DNA of 64,000 bases from an uncultured Paracoccus sp. (lineage in GTDB: Bacteria > Pseudomonadota > Alphaproteobacteria > Rhodobacterales > Rhodobacteraceae). The stretch is taken from NCBI RefSeq assembly GCF_947487305.1, contig NZ_CANKWH010000011.1, forward strand, positions 82,638 to 146,637. The letters run 5' to 3'. Below the pieces are notes generated by a model. It did not search any database. It was not told where the DNA came from and saw only the letters and a list, made by a program, of their open reading frames with translations. Below, in pieces: positions 44,070-53,148 of this stretch. The position numbers were made by a program, and so were the translations under genes. Within the stretch, counting starts at the first letter, position 1. Each line of letters begins with the position of its first letter.

Positions 44070-45404
44070 CTACTCCGCGTCGCCGCCGCTCAGCGCCTCA
44101 TAGGTCGCCTTCTGCCGTTCGGTCCAGCGCAGCTCCAGATGCAGCCCGTCTTCGCCGGCCTCTTCGCGCTCGACGACGCCGGCCTCGTGCAGCCAGGCCC
44201 GGCGGCGACCGTCCGAGAAGGGCAGCACCACCTGCCCCGGATAGCGCGGCTCGTCCAGCGCCTCTCCCAGATGGGCGTCGATGGCGGCAATCAGATCGTC
44301 CAGCCCCTCGCCGGTCAGTGCGCTGACGGCCTGCACCCCCTCGGTCCGCGAATCGGTGCGGCGCAGGGCGGCGCGGGTATCGGCGGACAGCGCGTCGATC
44401 TTGTTCCAGACCTCGATCAGCGCCACGTCCTCGTCCACGCCCAGCCCGTCGAGGATCTCGGCCACATCCGCCGCCTGTTCCTCGGTCTCGGGATGGCTGA
44501 TGTCGCGGACATGCAGGATCAGGTCGGCCTCCAGCACCTCTTCCAGCGTGGCGCGGAAGGCGGCGACCAGTTCATGCGGCAGGTCGCTGATGAAGCCCAC
44601 GGTATCGGAGAGGATGATCTTGCGTCCCTGCGCGCCCCCACGAGCATCCGGCAGGCGAATGGCGCGCATGGTCGGGTCGAGCGTCGCAAACAGCATGTCC
44701 TTGGCCAGCACCTCGGCCCCGGTCAGCCGGTTGAACAGCGTCGATTTTCCGGCGTTCGTATAGCCCACCAGCGCGACGATCGGATAGGGCACCTTGGCCC
44801 GCGCGGCGCGGTGCAGGGTGCGGGTCTTCACCACGCGCTCCAACTGCCGGCGCAGACGGGTCATCTGTTCGTCGATGGCGCGGCGGTCGGCCTCGATCTG
44901 GGTTTCCCCCGGACCGCCGACAAATCCCAGCCCGCCCCGCTGGCGTTCAAGGTGGGTCCAGGCCCGGACCAGCCGGGTGCGCTGATAGCTGAGGGCGGCC
45001 AGTTCCACCTGCAACACACCCTCGCGCGTGCGGGCGCGGTCGGCGAAGATCTCTAGGATCAGCCCGGTCCGGTCCAGAAGCTTGACCTCCCAGGCCTTTT
45101 CCAAGTTGCGCTGCTGGACCGGCGTAACCGGGCCGTCGATCAGCACAAGGTCGACCTCGGCCTCGGCCAGTCGCTCGCCGATCTCGGCGACCTTGCCCTT
45201 GCCGAACAGCCGCCCGGCATCGGGCTTGCGCAGCCGCGCGACCTCGGAGCCGACGATCTCGGTTCCGGGCAGGGCATAGGCCAGCGCAATGGCCTCGGCC
45301 AGCGCATGTTCGGGTTCGCGCCGCTGGGTGCGCCGATCTGCGAGGTCGGGATGGATCACATAGGCGCGTGTCGGCCGGGCCTCGGTCGAGGTGGGTTCGG
45401 CCAA
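44070..45404 (-). CDS. hflX: Ribosome-associated GTPase HflX
   Basis: A 444-residue GTPase acting on stalled or stressed ribosomes. An N-terminal HflX domain with GKGKVAEIGE and the Gly-rich LGFVGGPGETQIE precedes the G domain with VGYTNAGKSTLFN, DTVGFI and NKID. The start appears to be TTG 45404, next to the hfq stop, in the usual hfq-hflX arrangement. Confidence 0.95.
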   Translation of the reverse strand: MAEPTSTEARPTRAYVIHPDLADRRTQRREPEHALAEAIALAYALPGTEIVGSEVARLRKPDAGRLFGKGKVAEIGERLAEAEVDLVLIDGPVTPVQQRNLEKAWEVKLLDRTGLILEIFADRARTREGVLQVELAALSYQRTRLVRAWTHLERQRGGLGFVGGPGETQIEADRRAIDEQMTRLRRQLERVVKTRTLHRAARAKVPYPIVALVGYTNAGKSTLFNRLTGAEVLAKDMLFATLDPTMRAIRLPDARGGAQGRKIILSDTVGFISDLPHELVAAFRATLEEVLEADLILHVRDISHPETEEQAADVAEILDGLGVDEDVALIEVWNKIDALSADTRAALRRTDSRTEGVQAVSALTGEGLDDLIAAIDAHLGEALDEPRYPGQVVLPFSDGRRRAWLHEAGVVEREEAGEDGLHLELRWTERQKATYEALSGGDAE

Positions 45405-45638
45405 TCAGTCCTCGCCTTCGTAGAGGCTGATCGGCTGCCCCGGCATGATCGTGCTGATCGCGTGCTTGTAAACAAGCTGCGATTGACCGTCGCGGCGCAG
45501 AAGCACGCAGAAATTGTCAAACCAGGTGATGACGCCCTGCAGCTTCACGCCATTGATCAGGAAGATCGTGACCGGCACCTTGGCCTTGCGGACATGATTG
45601 AGAAATGCGTCCTGAAGGTTCTGCTTGTCGCCAGCCAT
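45405..45638 (-). CDS. hfq: RNA chaperone Hfq
   Basis: A 77-residue Sm-like hexameric protein that helps small RNAs pair with mRNAs. The Sm1 region ([18 protein letters not shown]) and Sm2 motif ([11 protein letters not shown]) are complete. It lies directly before hflX and downstream of the Trk genes, as in many Alphaproteobacteria. Confidence 0.98.
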   Translation of the reverse strand: MAGDKQNLQDAFLNHVRKAKVPVTIFLINGVKLQGVITWFDNFCVLLRRDGQSQLVYKHAISTIMPGQPISLYEGED

Positions 45639-45829
45639 CTGGTCTCAACCTGCCTGCTAAAGTTGGTCTATATATCAAGGTGTAGGCGCAGCGCAGCGCG
45701 CTTGCAAGTTACTTGACATCATCCGAACCCATGGGTCGGCACAAGGGCAACAGCACTTTTTATTCGCGCCTCTGGCAAATCCGATACAGTGACGATGCCT
45801 TTTTGCAGCGGGTTTTCGCCGCGAGACGC

Positions 45830-47476
45830 TCAGCGACGCCAGAAGTCGGGCGTGAACAGGGCCAGAATCGCCAACGTCTCCAGCCGTCCCACGATCATCG
45901 CCCCGGCGAGGATGGACTTGTTGAAGATCGACAGGCCAGACCATCCCTCCCAGGGGGCCGAAGCGATGCCGGCGGTGCCTTCGAAGGTCGGCGTCAGGGG
46001 GATGGCGCCGGCCAGCGGGCCGGTATTCGTCAGCGCGGCAATGGACAGGATCGTCGCGGTCTCGAACTCGATCTGCTGGATCGACATCAGCGTGACCACC
46101 ACCGAAATCGACATGGCAAAGAGCATGAAGAAGATGAAGGCTAGGTAGGCCCCCTCGCGCCGCAGCCGCCGGGCCATGCGCCCGCCCCCGGCGATCGAGC
46201 GGGGATGGATGATCCGCTCCAACTCGCGTTCGCCGTGCCGGGCAAGGGCATAGACACGCAGCAGCTTGACGCCCCCCGCCGTGGTCGCCACGCCACCGCC
46301 AAAGATCGCCAGCCCGGCCAGGATCAGGCCCGGCGAGGACAGTCCCGACCAGGTTCGCGCGCCCTGCCAGTCGGCACTGTTCCAGCCGGTCGTGGTCAGA
46401 TAGCTGAGGCCGTTGAAGAGGCCCCCCCAGGCCGCGGCCGCGCCCTTCACCACGCTTTCGAACGGATGCGACGCGGGGCCTGCGACCGCTTCGTCCGCGC
46501 CGGTCTTGGCCACGTCGATGGCACCGATGAAATGGCGGGCGAACAGCACCAGCGCGACCATCAGCACGATCCCGGCGGCCAGCCGCAACTCGGGGTCGTC
46601 GATGACCCGCTCGGTCGAGCGCAGCTCGCCCCCTCCCGGCCAGAAGCGCCGCGACAGGGCGAGGATCAGGAACAGGAAGACCACCACCTCGCCCGCCACG
46701 CCCGAGCCGTCGGCGGCATGACCGATGACCGGTGTGATGCCCGACGTGGCCAGCGTCCCCATCGCCCGGCACAGCGCCACGATGGAGCTGTCTCCCAGAA
46801 GCAGCAGGATCACCCACATCACCAGCGTCAGCCCGGCATAGACCGGTGCCACCGCCTGCGCCGCGCGCAGCACGCGGTAGGCGGGGTCGACCAGTTCGGT
46901 CTGATAGGAGGGATTCGACAGGTGCGGCTGGATCTCGCGCGGGTTCGCCGACTTGGGCAGACGCTCGAAATATTCCTGCCGGCCATAGGGAGAGGACATC
47001 AGCTCGAACCCGCCCACCCGCAGCGGGGCGAGGATGGCGATGGCGGCGACCAGCATGAACAGCCCACCCATCCAGCCGACCAGCGCCCGCCACAGATGCA
47101 GGGGCAGCGGCAGAAGGTCGGCAGAATAGAGTGAGGCCCCGGTGGTGGTCAGCGATGACACCATCTCCCACCAGGCGTTGAAGAGGCCGGTATCGGGCAT
47201 ACTTTCGGAGAAGGGGACCGCCAGCATCAGCGGCAGCAGACCCATGGTCGCCACCATGGTCAAAAGCATCGAGCGGGCGCGCGGACCGGCCGGGTTGGCG
47301 GCGGTGGCGATGCCAAGGATGCACGCGAGGATCAGGAACAGGATGCTGGAATAGAAGAAGTGCCGGGCGATGGCGTCGAAATCCATCACCGAGGCATAGA
47401 CCGCCGGGATCAGCATCGCCAAGGCGCCGATCCCGGCAAGGATCACGATCAGTGGCAGGCGGATCAGGACCGACAT
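45830..47476 (-). CDS. trkH: Potassium uptake protein TrkH
   Basis: A 548-residue inner-membrane ion channel of the Trk/Ktr family. The four selectivity-filter regions are visible: SLTTTGASLY, LATSGITPV, YLTTTGWNSAD and ALTNTGPLAG. It imports potassium together with the TrkA ring encoded 10 bases upstream. The start at 47476 is chosen because the extended frame runs into trkA. Confidence 0.95.
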   Translation of the reverse strand: MSVLIRLPLIVILAGIGALAMLIPAVYASVMDFDAIARHFFYSSILFLILACILGIATAANPAGPRARSMLLTMVATMGLLPLMLAVPFSESMPDTGLFNAWWEMVSSLTTTGASLYSADLLPLPLHLWRALVGWMGGLFMLVAAIAILAPLRVGGFELMSSPYGRQEYFERLPKSANPREIQPHLSNPSYQTELVDPAYRVLRAAQAVAPVYAGLTLVMWVILLLLGDSSIVALCRAMGTLATSGITPVIGHAADGSGVAGEVVVFLFLILALSRRFWPGGGELRSTERVIDDPELRLAAGIVLMVALVLFARHFIGAIDVAKTGADEAVAGPASHPFESVVKGAAAAWGGLFNGLSYLTTTGWNSADWQGARTWSGLSSPGLILAGLAIFGGGVATTAGGVKLLRVYALARHGERELERIIHPRSIAGGGRMARRLRREGAYLAFIFFMLFAMSISVVVTLMSIQQIEFETATILSIAALTNTGPLAGAIPLTPTFEGTAGIASAPWEGWSGLSIFNKSILAGAMIVGRLETLAILALFTPDFWRR

Positions 47477-47486
47477 GGGCGCGGCC

Positions 47487-48863
47487 TCAGAAGAAGTCGA
47501 TCGAGACCTGAAGCAGGCGCTCGACCTCGGGAACATCGGCGGACAGGGCGAAGATCAGCACGATGTCGCCCTCTTCGATGCGCATGTCCGAGCTGGGCTT
47601 CAGGACCTTTTCACCCTTCTGCACCGCGCCGATCAGCACGCCTTCGGGAAACTCGATGTCGCGGATCGCCCGACCGGAAATCGGCGAGGTCGAGAGCACT
47701 TGCGCCTCGATCACCTCGGCCTCTGCATCACCGATGGAATAGATGTCGCGCACCCGGCCATGGCGGATATGGCGCAGGATGGTCGAGACGGTCGTGGCGC
47801 GCGGGTTGATATAGGCGTCGATGTCCAGTGCCGACATCAGCGGCACCAGCGTCGGGTCGTTGATCAGCGCGATGGCGAGCTTCGCCCCCGCCTGCTTGGC
47901 CCGGACCGAGGCGAGGATATTGGTCTTGTCGTCATCGGTGATCGCCAGCACCGCATCGGCGCGCGGCACCGCGGCCTCTTCCAGCAATTCGGCGGACAGC
48001 CCGTCGCCGTTCAGCACGATGGTCCGCTCGAGCGCGTCTGCCGCTGCCTCGGCCCGGTGCCGGTCGCGCTCGATCAGCTTGGCGCGGACGCGTTCGGGCC
48101 GCGCCTCAAGCGCGCGGGCCACGGCAAGGCCCACGTTGCCGGCGCCGATGATGACCACGCGCTCCTGCTTCTCGGTGGGCTTGCCGAAGATCTCCAGCGC
48201 CCGGTCGACATCCTCGGCATGGGCAAAGACATAGATCTGGTCATGGGCAAACAGCTGGTCGCCCGGCTCGGGCGCGAACAGCCGGCCATCGCGGCGCACA
48301 CCGGCGACGATGGCGCGCAGGCTTGAGAAGATCTCGTTCAACTGCCGCAGGGGCGTGTTCAGCACCGGACTGTCCTCGTCCAGCGCGATACCCAAAAGGT
48401 GGACACGGTTGCCCATGAAGGTCTCGGCATCGAAGGTCGAGGGTGCCGACAGCCGCTGCATCGCCGCCTGCGCCACCTCGCGCTCGGGGCTGATGACCAC
48501 GTCGATGGGCAGATGCTCGGTGCGGTAGAGATCGGAATAGATCGCATCCAGATAGGCGGCGCTGCGCAGCCGGGCGATCTTGCGCGGGATCTGGAACACC
48601 GAATGGGCTACCTGGCAAGTGACCATGTTCACCTCGTCCGAATGGGTCGCGGCGATGATCAGGTCGGCGTCGCGGGCACCTGCGCGGTCCAGCACGTCGG
48701 GATGGCTGGCGAAGCCGGTTACGCCCTGCACGTCCAGCGCATCGGTCGCCCGTCGCACCAGCTCGGCATTGTTGTCGATCACGGTCACGTCGTTGCGCTC
48801 GACCGAGAGATGCCGCGCGATCTGCCAGCCGACCTGCCCTGCCCCGCAGATGATGATCTTCAT
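47487..48863 (-). CDS. trkA: Trk potassium uptake regulatory subunit TrkA
   Basis: A 458-residue cytosolic protein with two RCK halves, each a nucleotide-binding fold: IICGAGQVGWQIA at the N-terminus and VIIGAGNVGLAVA near residue 235, each followed by a TrkA_C domain. NAD(H) or ATP/ADP binding gates TrkH. The ATG at 48863 gives the standard start. Confidence 0.96.
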   Translation of the reverse strand: MKIIICGAGQVGWQIARHLSVERNDVTVIDNNAELVRRATDALDVQGVTGFASHPDVLDRAGARDADLIIAATHSDEVNMVTCQVAHSVFQIPRKIARLRSAAYLDAIYSDLYRTEHLPIDVVISPEREVAQAAMQRLSAPSTFDAETFMGNRVHLLGIALDEDSPVLNTPLRQLNEIFSSLRAIVAGVRRDGRLFAPEPGDQLFAHDQIYVFAHAEDVDRALEIFGKPTEKQERVVIIGAGNVGLAVARALEARPERVRAKLIERDRHRAEAAADALERTIVLNGDGLSAELLEEAAVPRADAVLAITDDDKTNILASVRAKQAGAKLAIALINDPTLVPLMSALDIDAYINPRATTVSTILRHIRHGRVRDIYSIGDAEAEVIEAQVLSTSPISGRAIRDIEFPEGVLIGAVQKGEKVLKPSSDMRIEEGDIVLIFALSADVPEVERLLQVSIDFF

Positions 48864-49423
48864 GCCGTTCCGTCCCGCTGGATCGTCAAAGCCCAAGCAA
48901 TAGGCAAGATGGCGGCGGGGGGCAATCGCCCGCCCCCGTTCAGACCGATTTCGCCTTCAAAGCCGCCTGCCCCGCGGATCCTCTCGCAGCGGTTGTCCTT
49001 GCCCGGGCGGGGCCATTGGCGTAGACTAATAGAGCCTGAAAACCTGCAGCGGTTCGGTCGCGCTGCTAAGATGCTGGCCTTGGGATGATCCGGCCGGGGC
49101 AACCCGGTTCCAGCGCAGGCAGGGGCCGTCCAGTGACTGACCACGCGGTCGGAAGCGGGCAGGGATTTCGCAGCATTGATGCAACTCCCTGTGATCGGGC
49201 CAACCGTCAGGCGGAAGTGTAGCATTTGTTCTGCGCGGGCCGACATCGGTGTTTCGTCGTCTGTGCACCTTGGCGCCCATGGCATGGGCAAGGCGTTGTT
49301 TTCCCTCCGAACAGCACGTCCGGCGGTGCGAAGTCTGTTGCGGTCAGCCATTGGCAAACCCACTTCCAATGACCGACCGCAACATGGAATGGACAGCCTG
49401 CCCCGGGGACCGGGAATCACGGC
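48864..49423. other. 560-base region between ntrX and trkA without a convincing gene
   Basis: It follows the ntrX stop and should contain the trkA promoter. Open frames on both strands are Arg/Pro/Ser-rich, have no good ribosome binding site and resemble no family; the stretch 49180-49400 reads like decayed coding DNA, but no source gene can be named. A promoter-like sequence pointing right is listed separately. No tRNA or clear terminator was found. Confidence 0.5.
48999..49027 (+). promoter_or_regulatory. Promoter-like sequence pointing into a geneless region
   Basis: TTGCCC (48999-49004), 17 bases, TAGACT (49022-49027); both boxes match four of six consensus positions. A transcript would start near 49034, antisense in direction to all neighbours. 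No open frame with a ribosome binding site follows, so a small RNA is possible but unproven. Confidence 0.3.
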
Positions 49424-50815
49424 TCACTTGCCCGCCATCATTTCGTCATCGATTCTGACGCCGCCGACGACCCCCAGGGATTTCAGCTTGCGATGCAGGG
49501 CGCTGCGCTCCATGCCGACGAATTGCGCGGTGCGGCTGATATTGCCGCCGAAGCGGTTGATCTGCGCCAGCAGGTATTCCCGCTCGAACAGTTCCCGCGC
49601 CTCGCGCAATGCCAGCGCGGTAATCTGCGGACCGAGGCTCAGCGCCTCGCCGTTTTCCGAGCTTGCCCCCTGCGGCTCGAGTTCCGCAGGTTGAATTGGG
49701 CCGCTATCCTCGGCCAGGATCAGCACCCGCTCGATCACGTTGCGCAACTGCCGGATATTGCCCGGCCAGCGCATGGATTGCAGCGCCGCCACCGTCTCGT
49801 CGGGCAGCGCCCGCGGCGTCAGACCCTGGTCGCGGTTGAACTCCTCGATGAAATGCTGCGCCAGCAGGGGGATGTCGTCGCGCCGCTCCGCCAGCGAGGG
49901 AACGACGACCGGCACCACGTTCAGCCGGTCGAACAATTCCTGACGGAAGCGGCCACCGGCGATCTCGACCGCCAGGTCGCGATTGGTCGAGCTGATCACC
50001 CTGAGATCGACCCGCACCTTGTCGGCCCCGCCGGCGCGGTTGAACTGCTGCTCGGTCAGCACCCGCAGGATCTTGGGCTGGGTGCCGACGGGCATGTCGG
50101 CGACCTCGTCGAAATAGATGACCCCACCATGAGCCTGTTCCAGCAGCCCCGGCTCGACCCCGCGTTCCGAGGTCTCTCGGCCGAACAGCACCTCTTCCAT
50201 GCGTTCGGGTTCGATGGTGGCGCAGGACACCGTGATGAAGGGCGCACGCGCACGCGGACTGTTTGCATGGACATAGCGCGCCGCCAGTTCCTTGCCGGCC
50301 CCCGGCTCGCCGGTCAGCATGACCCGGCCATTCGATTTGGCGACCTTTTCCAGGTTGTCGCGCAGCCGCTTGAAGCTGGCCGAGATCCCCAGCATATCCG
50401 CCAGCTTCACATCGCCGCGCTTGAGGCTGCTGTTCTCGCGCCGCAGACGGCTGGTCTCCATCGCCCGGTTGATCACCACCATCAACTGGTCGATATTGAA
50501 GGGCTTCTCGATGAAGTCATAGGCGCCCTGCCGGATCGCCGCCACGGCGATCTCGATATTGCCGTGCCCCGAGATGATGATGACCGGCACCTCGGGATTG
50601 TTGCGCTTGACCTGCTTGAGAATGTCGATCCCGTCCATCCGGCTGTCCTTCAGCCAGATGTCGAGGATCATCAGCGAAGGCTCGGCCGCGTTCAACTCGG
50701 ACATGGCCTCGTCCGAATTGGCTGCCACGCGCGTCTGGAACCCCTCGTCCTTCAGGATATCCGCGATCAGCTCGCGAATGTCGCGCTCGTCATCGACGAT
50801 CAGAATGTCGCTCAT
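49424..50815 (-). CDS. ntrX: Nitrogen assimilation response regulator NtrX
   Basis: A 463-residue regulator: receiver domain (Asp53 region MILDIWLKD), AAA+ domain with Walker A GEPGAGKE and Walker B VIYFDEVADMP, and a C-terminal Fis-type helix-turn-helix (NISRTAQFVGMERSALHRK). Where sigma-54 activators have GAFTGA, the text reads LFGRETSERGVEPG, so that motif is missing. Loss of GAFTGA is known for NtrX of Brucella. The ATG at 50815 overlaps the ntrY stop by four bases. Confidence 0.95.
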   Translation of the reverse strand: MSDILIVDDERDIRELIADILKDEGFQTRVAANSDEAMSELNAAEPSLMILDIWLKDSRMDGIDILKQVKRNNPEVPVIIISGHGNIEIAVAAIRQGAYDFIEKPFNIDQLMVVINRAMETSRLRRENSSLKRGDVKLADMLGISASFKRLRDNLEKVAKSNGRVMLTGEPGAGKELAARYVHANSPRARAPFITVSCATIEPERMEEVLFGRETSERGVEPGLLEQAHGGVIYFDEVADMPVGTQPKILRVLTEQQFNRAGGADKVRVDLRVISSTNRDLAVEIAGGRFRQELFDRLNVVPVVVPSLAERRDDIPLLAQHFIEEFNRDQGLTPRALPDETVAALQSMRWPGNIRQLRNVIERVLILAEDSGPIQPAELEPQGASSENGEALSLGPQITALALREARELFEREYLLAQINRFGGNISRTAQFVGMERSALHRKLKSLGVVGGVRIDDEMMAGK

Positions 50816-53076
50816 GTCGTCCCCGTCTGCTCTTTTTCTGGTTTCTGCCGCCGAGCCATCAGCCGGACCGGCTGGCGTTCCCGCGGCAATCTGATTTCGG
50901 CCATGGCCCCTTCGTGGCCGGGCGCATCGGTCAAGGACAGGCTGCCGCCATGTTCCTCGATGATCTTCTTGACGATCGGCAGGCCCAGCCCGGTGCCTTG
51001 TGACTTCATCGTCACATAGGGCTCGAACAGGCGGGTGCGATCGGCGGGCAGGCCGGTGCCATTGTCGATGATGCGGATACTGACCGCATCGGGCTGGGCC
51101 TGCATCACCACCTCGATCCGCGGCACCCAGCCCTCGGGCGGGTTGACGGCCTTCTCGTCCACCGCCTCGCCGGCATTCTTCAGGAGGTTGGTGAAGGCCT
51201 GACTCAGCATCCCGGCATCGCAATCGACGATCACCGGCTGATCGGGGATCTGCGAGACCAGCGCCCCGCCAAGCGCATCCTGCTGGATCAGCGCCGCGTC
51301 GCGCAGCAGCCGCGCCAGATCGATCTCGGCCCGGTCAGGCTCGGGCATGCGGGCGAAGCGGCTGAATTCGTCGACAATGCGGCGCAGGTCGCCGGTCTGG
51401 CGGATGATGACGTCGACATATTGGTCAAGACTGGCGCGGTCCGCTTCGCCGGCCAACGGCATGAACTTGCGCCTGAGCCGTTCGGCCGACAGCTGGATCG
51501 GGGTCAGCGGGTTCTTGATCTCATGGGCCACGCGCCGGGCCACATCGCCCCATGCGGCCATGCGCTGCGCCGAGACCAGCTCGGTCACATCGTCAAAGGC
51601 CACCACATAGCCCTCGACCCCGCCATCGTTCGAGCGCCGGATCGCCATGCGCACCAGCAGGCTTTCCACCCGTCCCTCGCGGTTCAGCCGAACCTCGTCC
51701 TGCACCGCCTCGGCCACAGAGCCCGAAAGCCGGTCGAACAGCGGCGCAAATTCGGGCACCGCCTGAGACAGCAGCGCATCGATGTCGCGCGCCGGATCGA
51801 GACCCAGCAGCCGGGTGGCCGAGCGGTTCAGGAAATCGATCTCGCCGGCCGGATCCAGCCCGATCACCCCCGATGTGACCGAGGACAGCACGTTGTCGAA
51901 CAGCCGCCGCTGCTCGTCGCCCACGCGATAGCTTTCGACAAGCTCCTCGCGCTGCGTCTTCAGCTGCCGGGTCATGCGGTTGAAACTTTCGCCAAGCGTC
52001 TGGATCTCGTCGCCGGTATCGGGCTCGGGCACCTGCACGTCCAGATCGCCGCGACCGACCTGCTCGCTGGCCAGTGCCAGTTGCCCGATGGGCCGCGACA
52101 ACCGGCTGGCAAACCACAGGCCCAGCCAGATGGCGGCGGCCACCATCAGCAGGGCAAAGCCCAGATAAACCAGCGAGAACTCCAGCAGGACCCGCCCCCG
52201 GGTCTGTTCGAGTTGCTGGTAATCGCCGACGGTCTTGCGGGTCTCGTCCAGAAGCCCCAGCAGCGAGCCGTCCACGTCGCGGGTGACGTAGAGATAGCGG
52301 TCGGCCAGCGGCGGCAGCGCGACAAGGGCGCGGAACTCGTTGTTCTGCCAGTCCTCGATCAGCAGCAGCCCATCGGCGCTGACCTGATCGAACTGCTCCG
52401 CCGAGGGTGCCTCGTACCAGAAGAGATAGGATCGTTCGCCGCGCGCCCGGATCTGGCCAGAGCCATCGATGACATAGGCCTCGCGCAGCCCGCGCTGGAT
52501 CAGCCCCTGCCCTTGGGCCAGCAATTCGCGCAGCATCCCGTCCTGGATCAGCGGATCATTGCGCGCAGCCTGGGTCAGCACCCCGGCCAGCGCCTGCGCA
52601 TCCTCGCTGAGATCGTGGCGGTGTTCTTCCTGATAGGCGACGGCAGCGGCCTGCGAGGTCTTTACCACCTGCTGCACCCGATCCGAGAACCAGCCCTCGA
52701 GGCCGATATTGACCAGCAACCCGGCAAAGAGGGCGACCAGCACGGTCGGCACCAGCGCGATGATGGCAAAGACGCCGACCAGCCGCATGTGCAGCCGCGA
52801 TCCGGCGGCCGAGGCGCGCCGCGCCGCCAGCATTCGCAGCAGTCGCATGGTGACAAGCCCGGCGAGCGCGATCAGGTAGACCACGTCGAGCAGCAAAACC
52901 AGCCGCAGCACCCATTGCGGTGTGCGCGCGCCGAAGGGCCCGAGGACGAGAATCGTCGCAACAGCCAGTGCAAGGCCCAGCCCCAGCATCGCGCCGCTGA
53001 CCGCGCCTTCCAACCGCCAGCCATCGCCCAACCCGGCGAGCCTGTTCCGTATCGAGCCGCCTGCAGCTCCTGCCAT
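50812..53076 (-). CDS. ntrY: Sensor histidine kinase NtrY
   Basis: A 754-residue membrane kinase, partner of NtrX. Several N-terminal helices and a periplasmic domain are followed by a HAMP linker (LSRPIGQLALASEQVGRGD), a PAS domain (FDNVLSSVTSGVIGLDPAG), the phospho-acceptor His in RRVAHEIKNPLTPI, and the ATPase blocks NLLKNAGEA, DNGTGLP and GTGLGLPIV. ATG 53076 with GAGGTGG just upstream is preferred over GTG 53082. Confidence 0.95.
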   Translation of the reverse strand: MAGAAGGSIRNRLAGLGDGWRLEGAVSGAMLGLGLALAVATILVLGPFGARTPQWVLRLVLLLDVVYLIALAGLVTMRLLRMLAARRASAAGSRLHMRLVGVFAIIALVPTVLVALFAGLLVNIGLEGWFSDRVQQVVKTSQAAAVAYQEEHRHDLSEDAQALAGVLTQAARNDPLIQDGMLRELLAQGQGLIQRGLREAYVIDGSGQIRARGERSYLFWYEAPSAEQFDQVSADGLLLIEDWQNNEFRALVALPPLADRYLYVTRDVDGSLLGLLDETRKTVGDYQQLEQTRGRVLLEFSLVYLGFALLMVAAAIWLGLWFASRLSRPIGQLALASEQVGRGDLDVQVPEPDTGDEIQTLGESFNRMTRQLKTQREELVESYRVGDEQRRLFDNVLSSVTSGVIGLDPAGEIDFLNRSATRLLGLDPARDIDALLSQAVPEFAPLFDRLSGSVAEAVQDEVRLNREGRVESLLVRMAIRRSNDGGVEGYVVAFDDVTELVSAQRMAAWGDVARRVAHEIKNPLTPIQLSAERLRRKFMPLAGEADRASLDQYVDVIIRQTGDLRRIVDEFSRFARMPEPDRAEIDLARLLRDAALIQQDALGGALVSQIPDQPVIVDCDAGMLSQAFTNLLKNAGEAVDEKAVNPPEGWVPRIEVVMQAQPDAVSIRIIDNGTGLPADRTRLFEPYVTMKSQGTGLGLPIVKKIIEEHGGSLSLTDAPGHEGAMAEIRLPRERQPVRLMARRQKPEKEQTGTT

Positions 53077-53148
53077 CGCCACCTCAACGCCGTCTTCTGC
53101 GGCTGTTGTTGCAATGCCGTGACTCTGGCATTGCTTTCTGTGGCCCTT

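Noticed and set aside
48860..49694. Open frames of 170-190 residues on both strands between ntrX and trkA
   Set aside because: Composition is Arg/Pro/Ser-rich, no family motif is visible, and each runs into a real neighbouring gene in the wrong frame.
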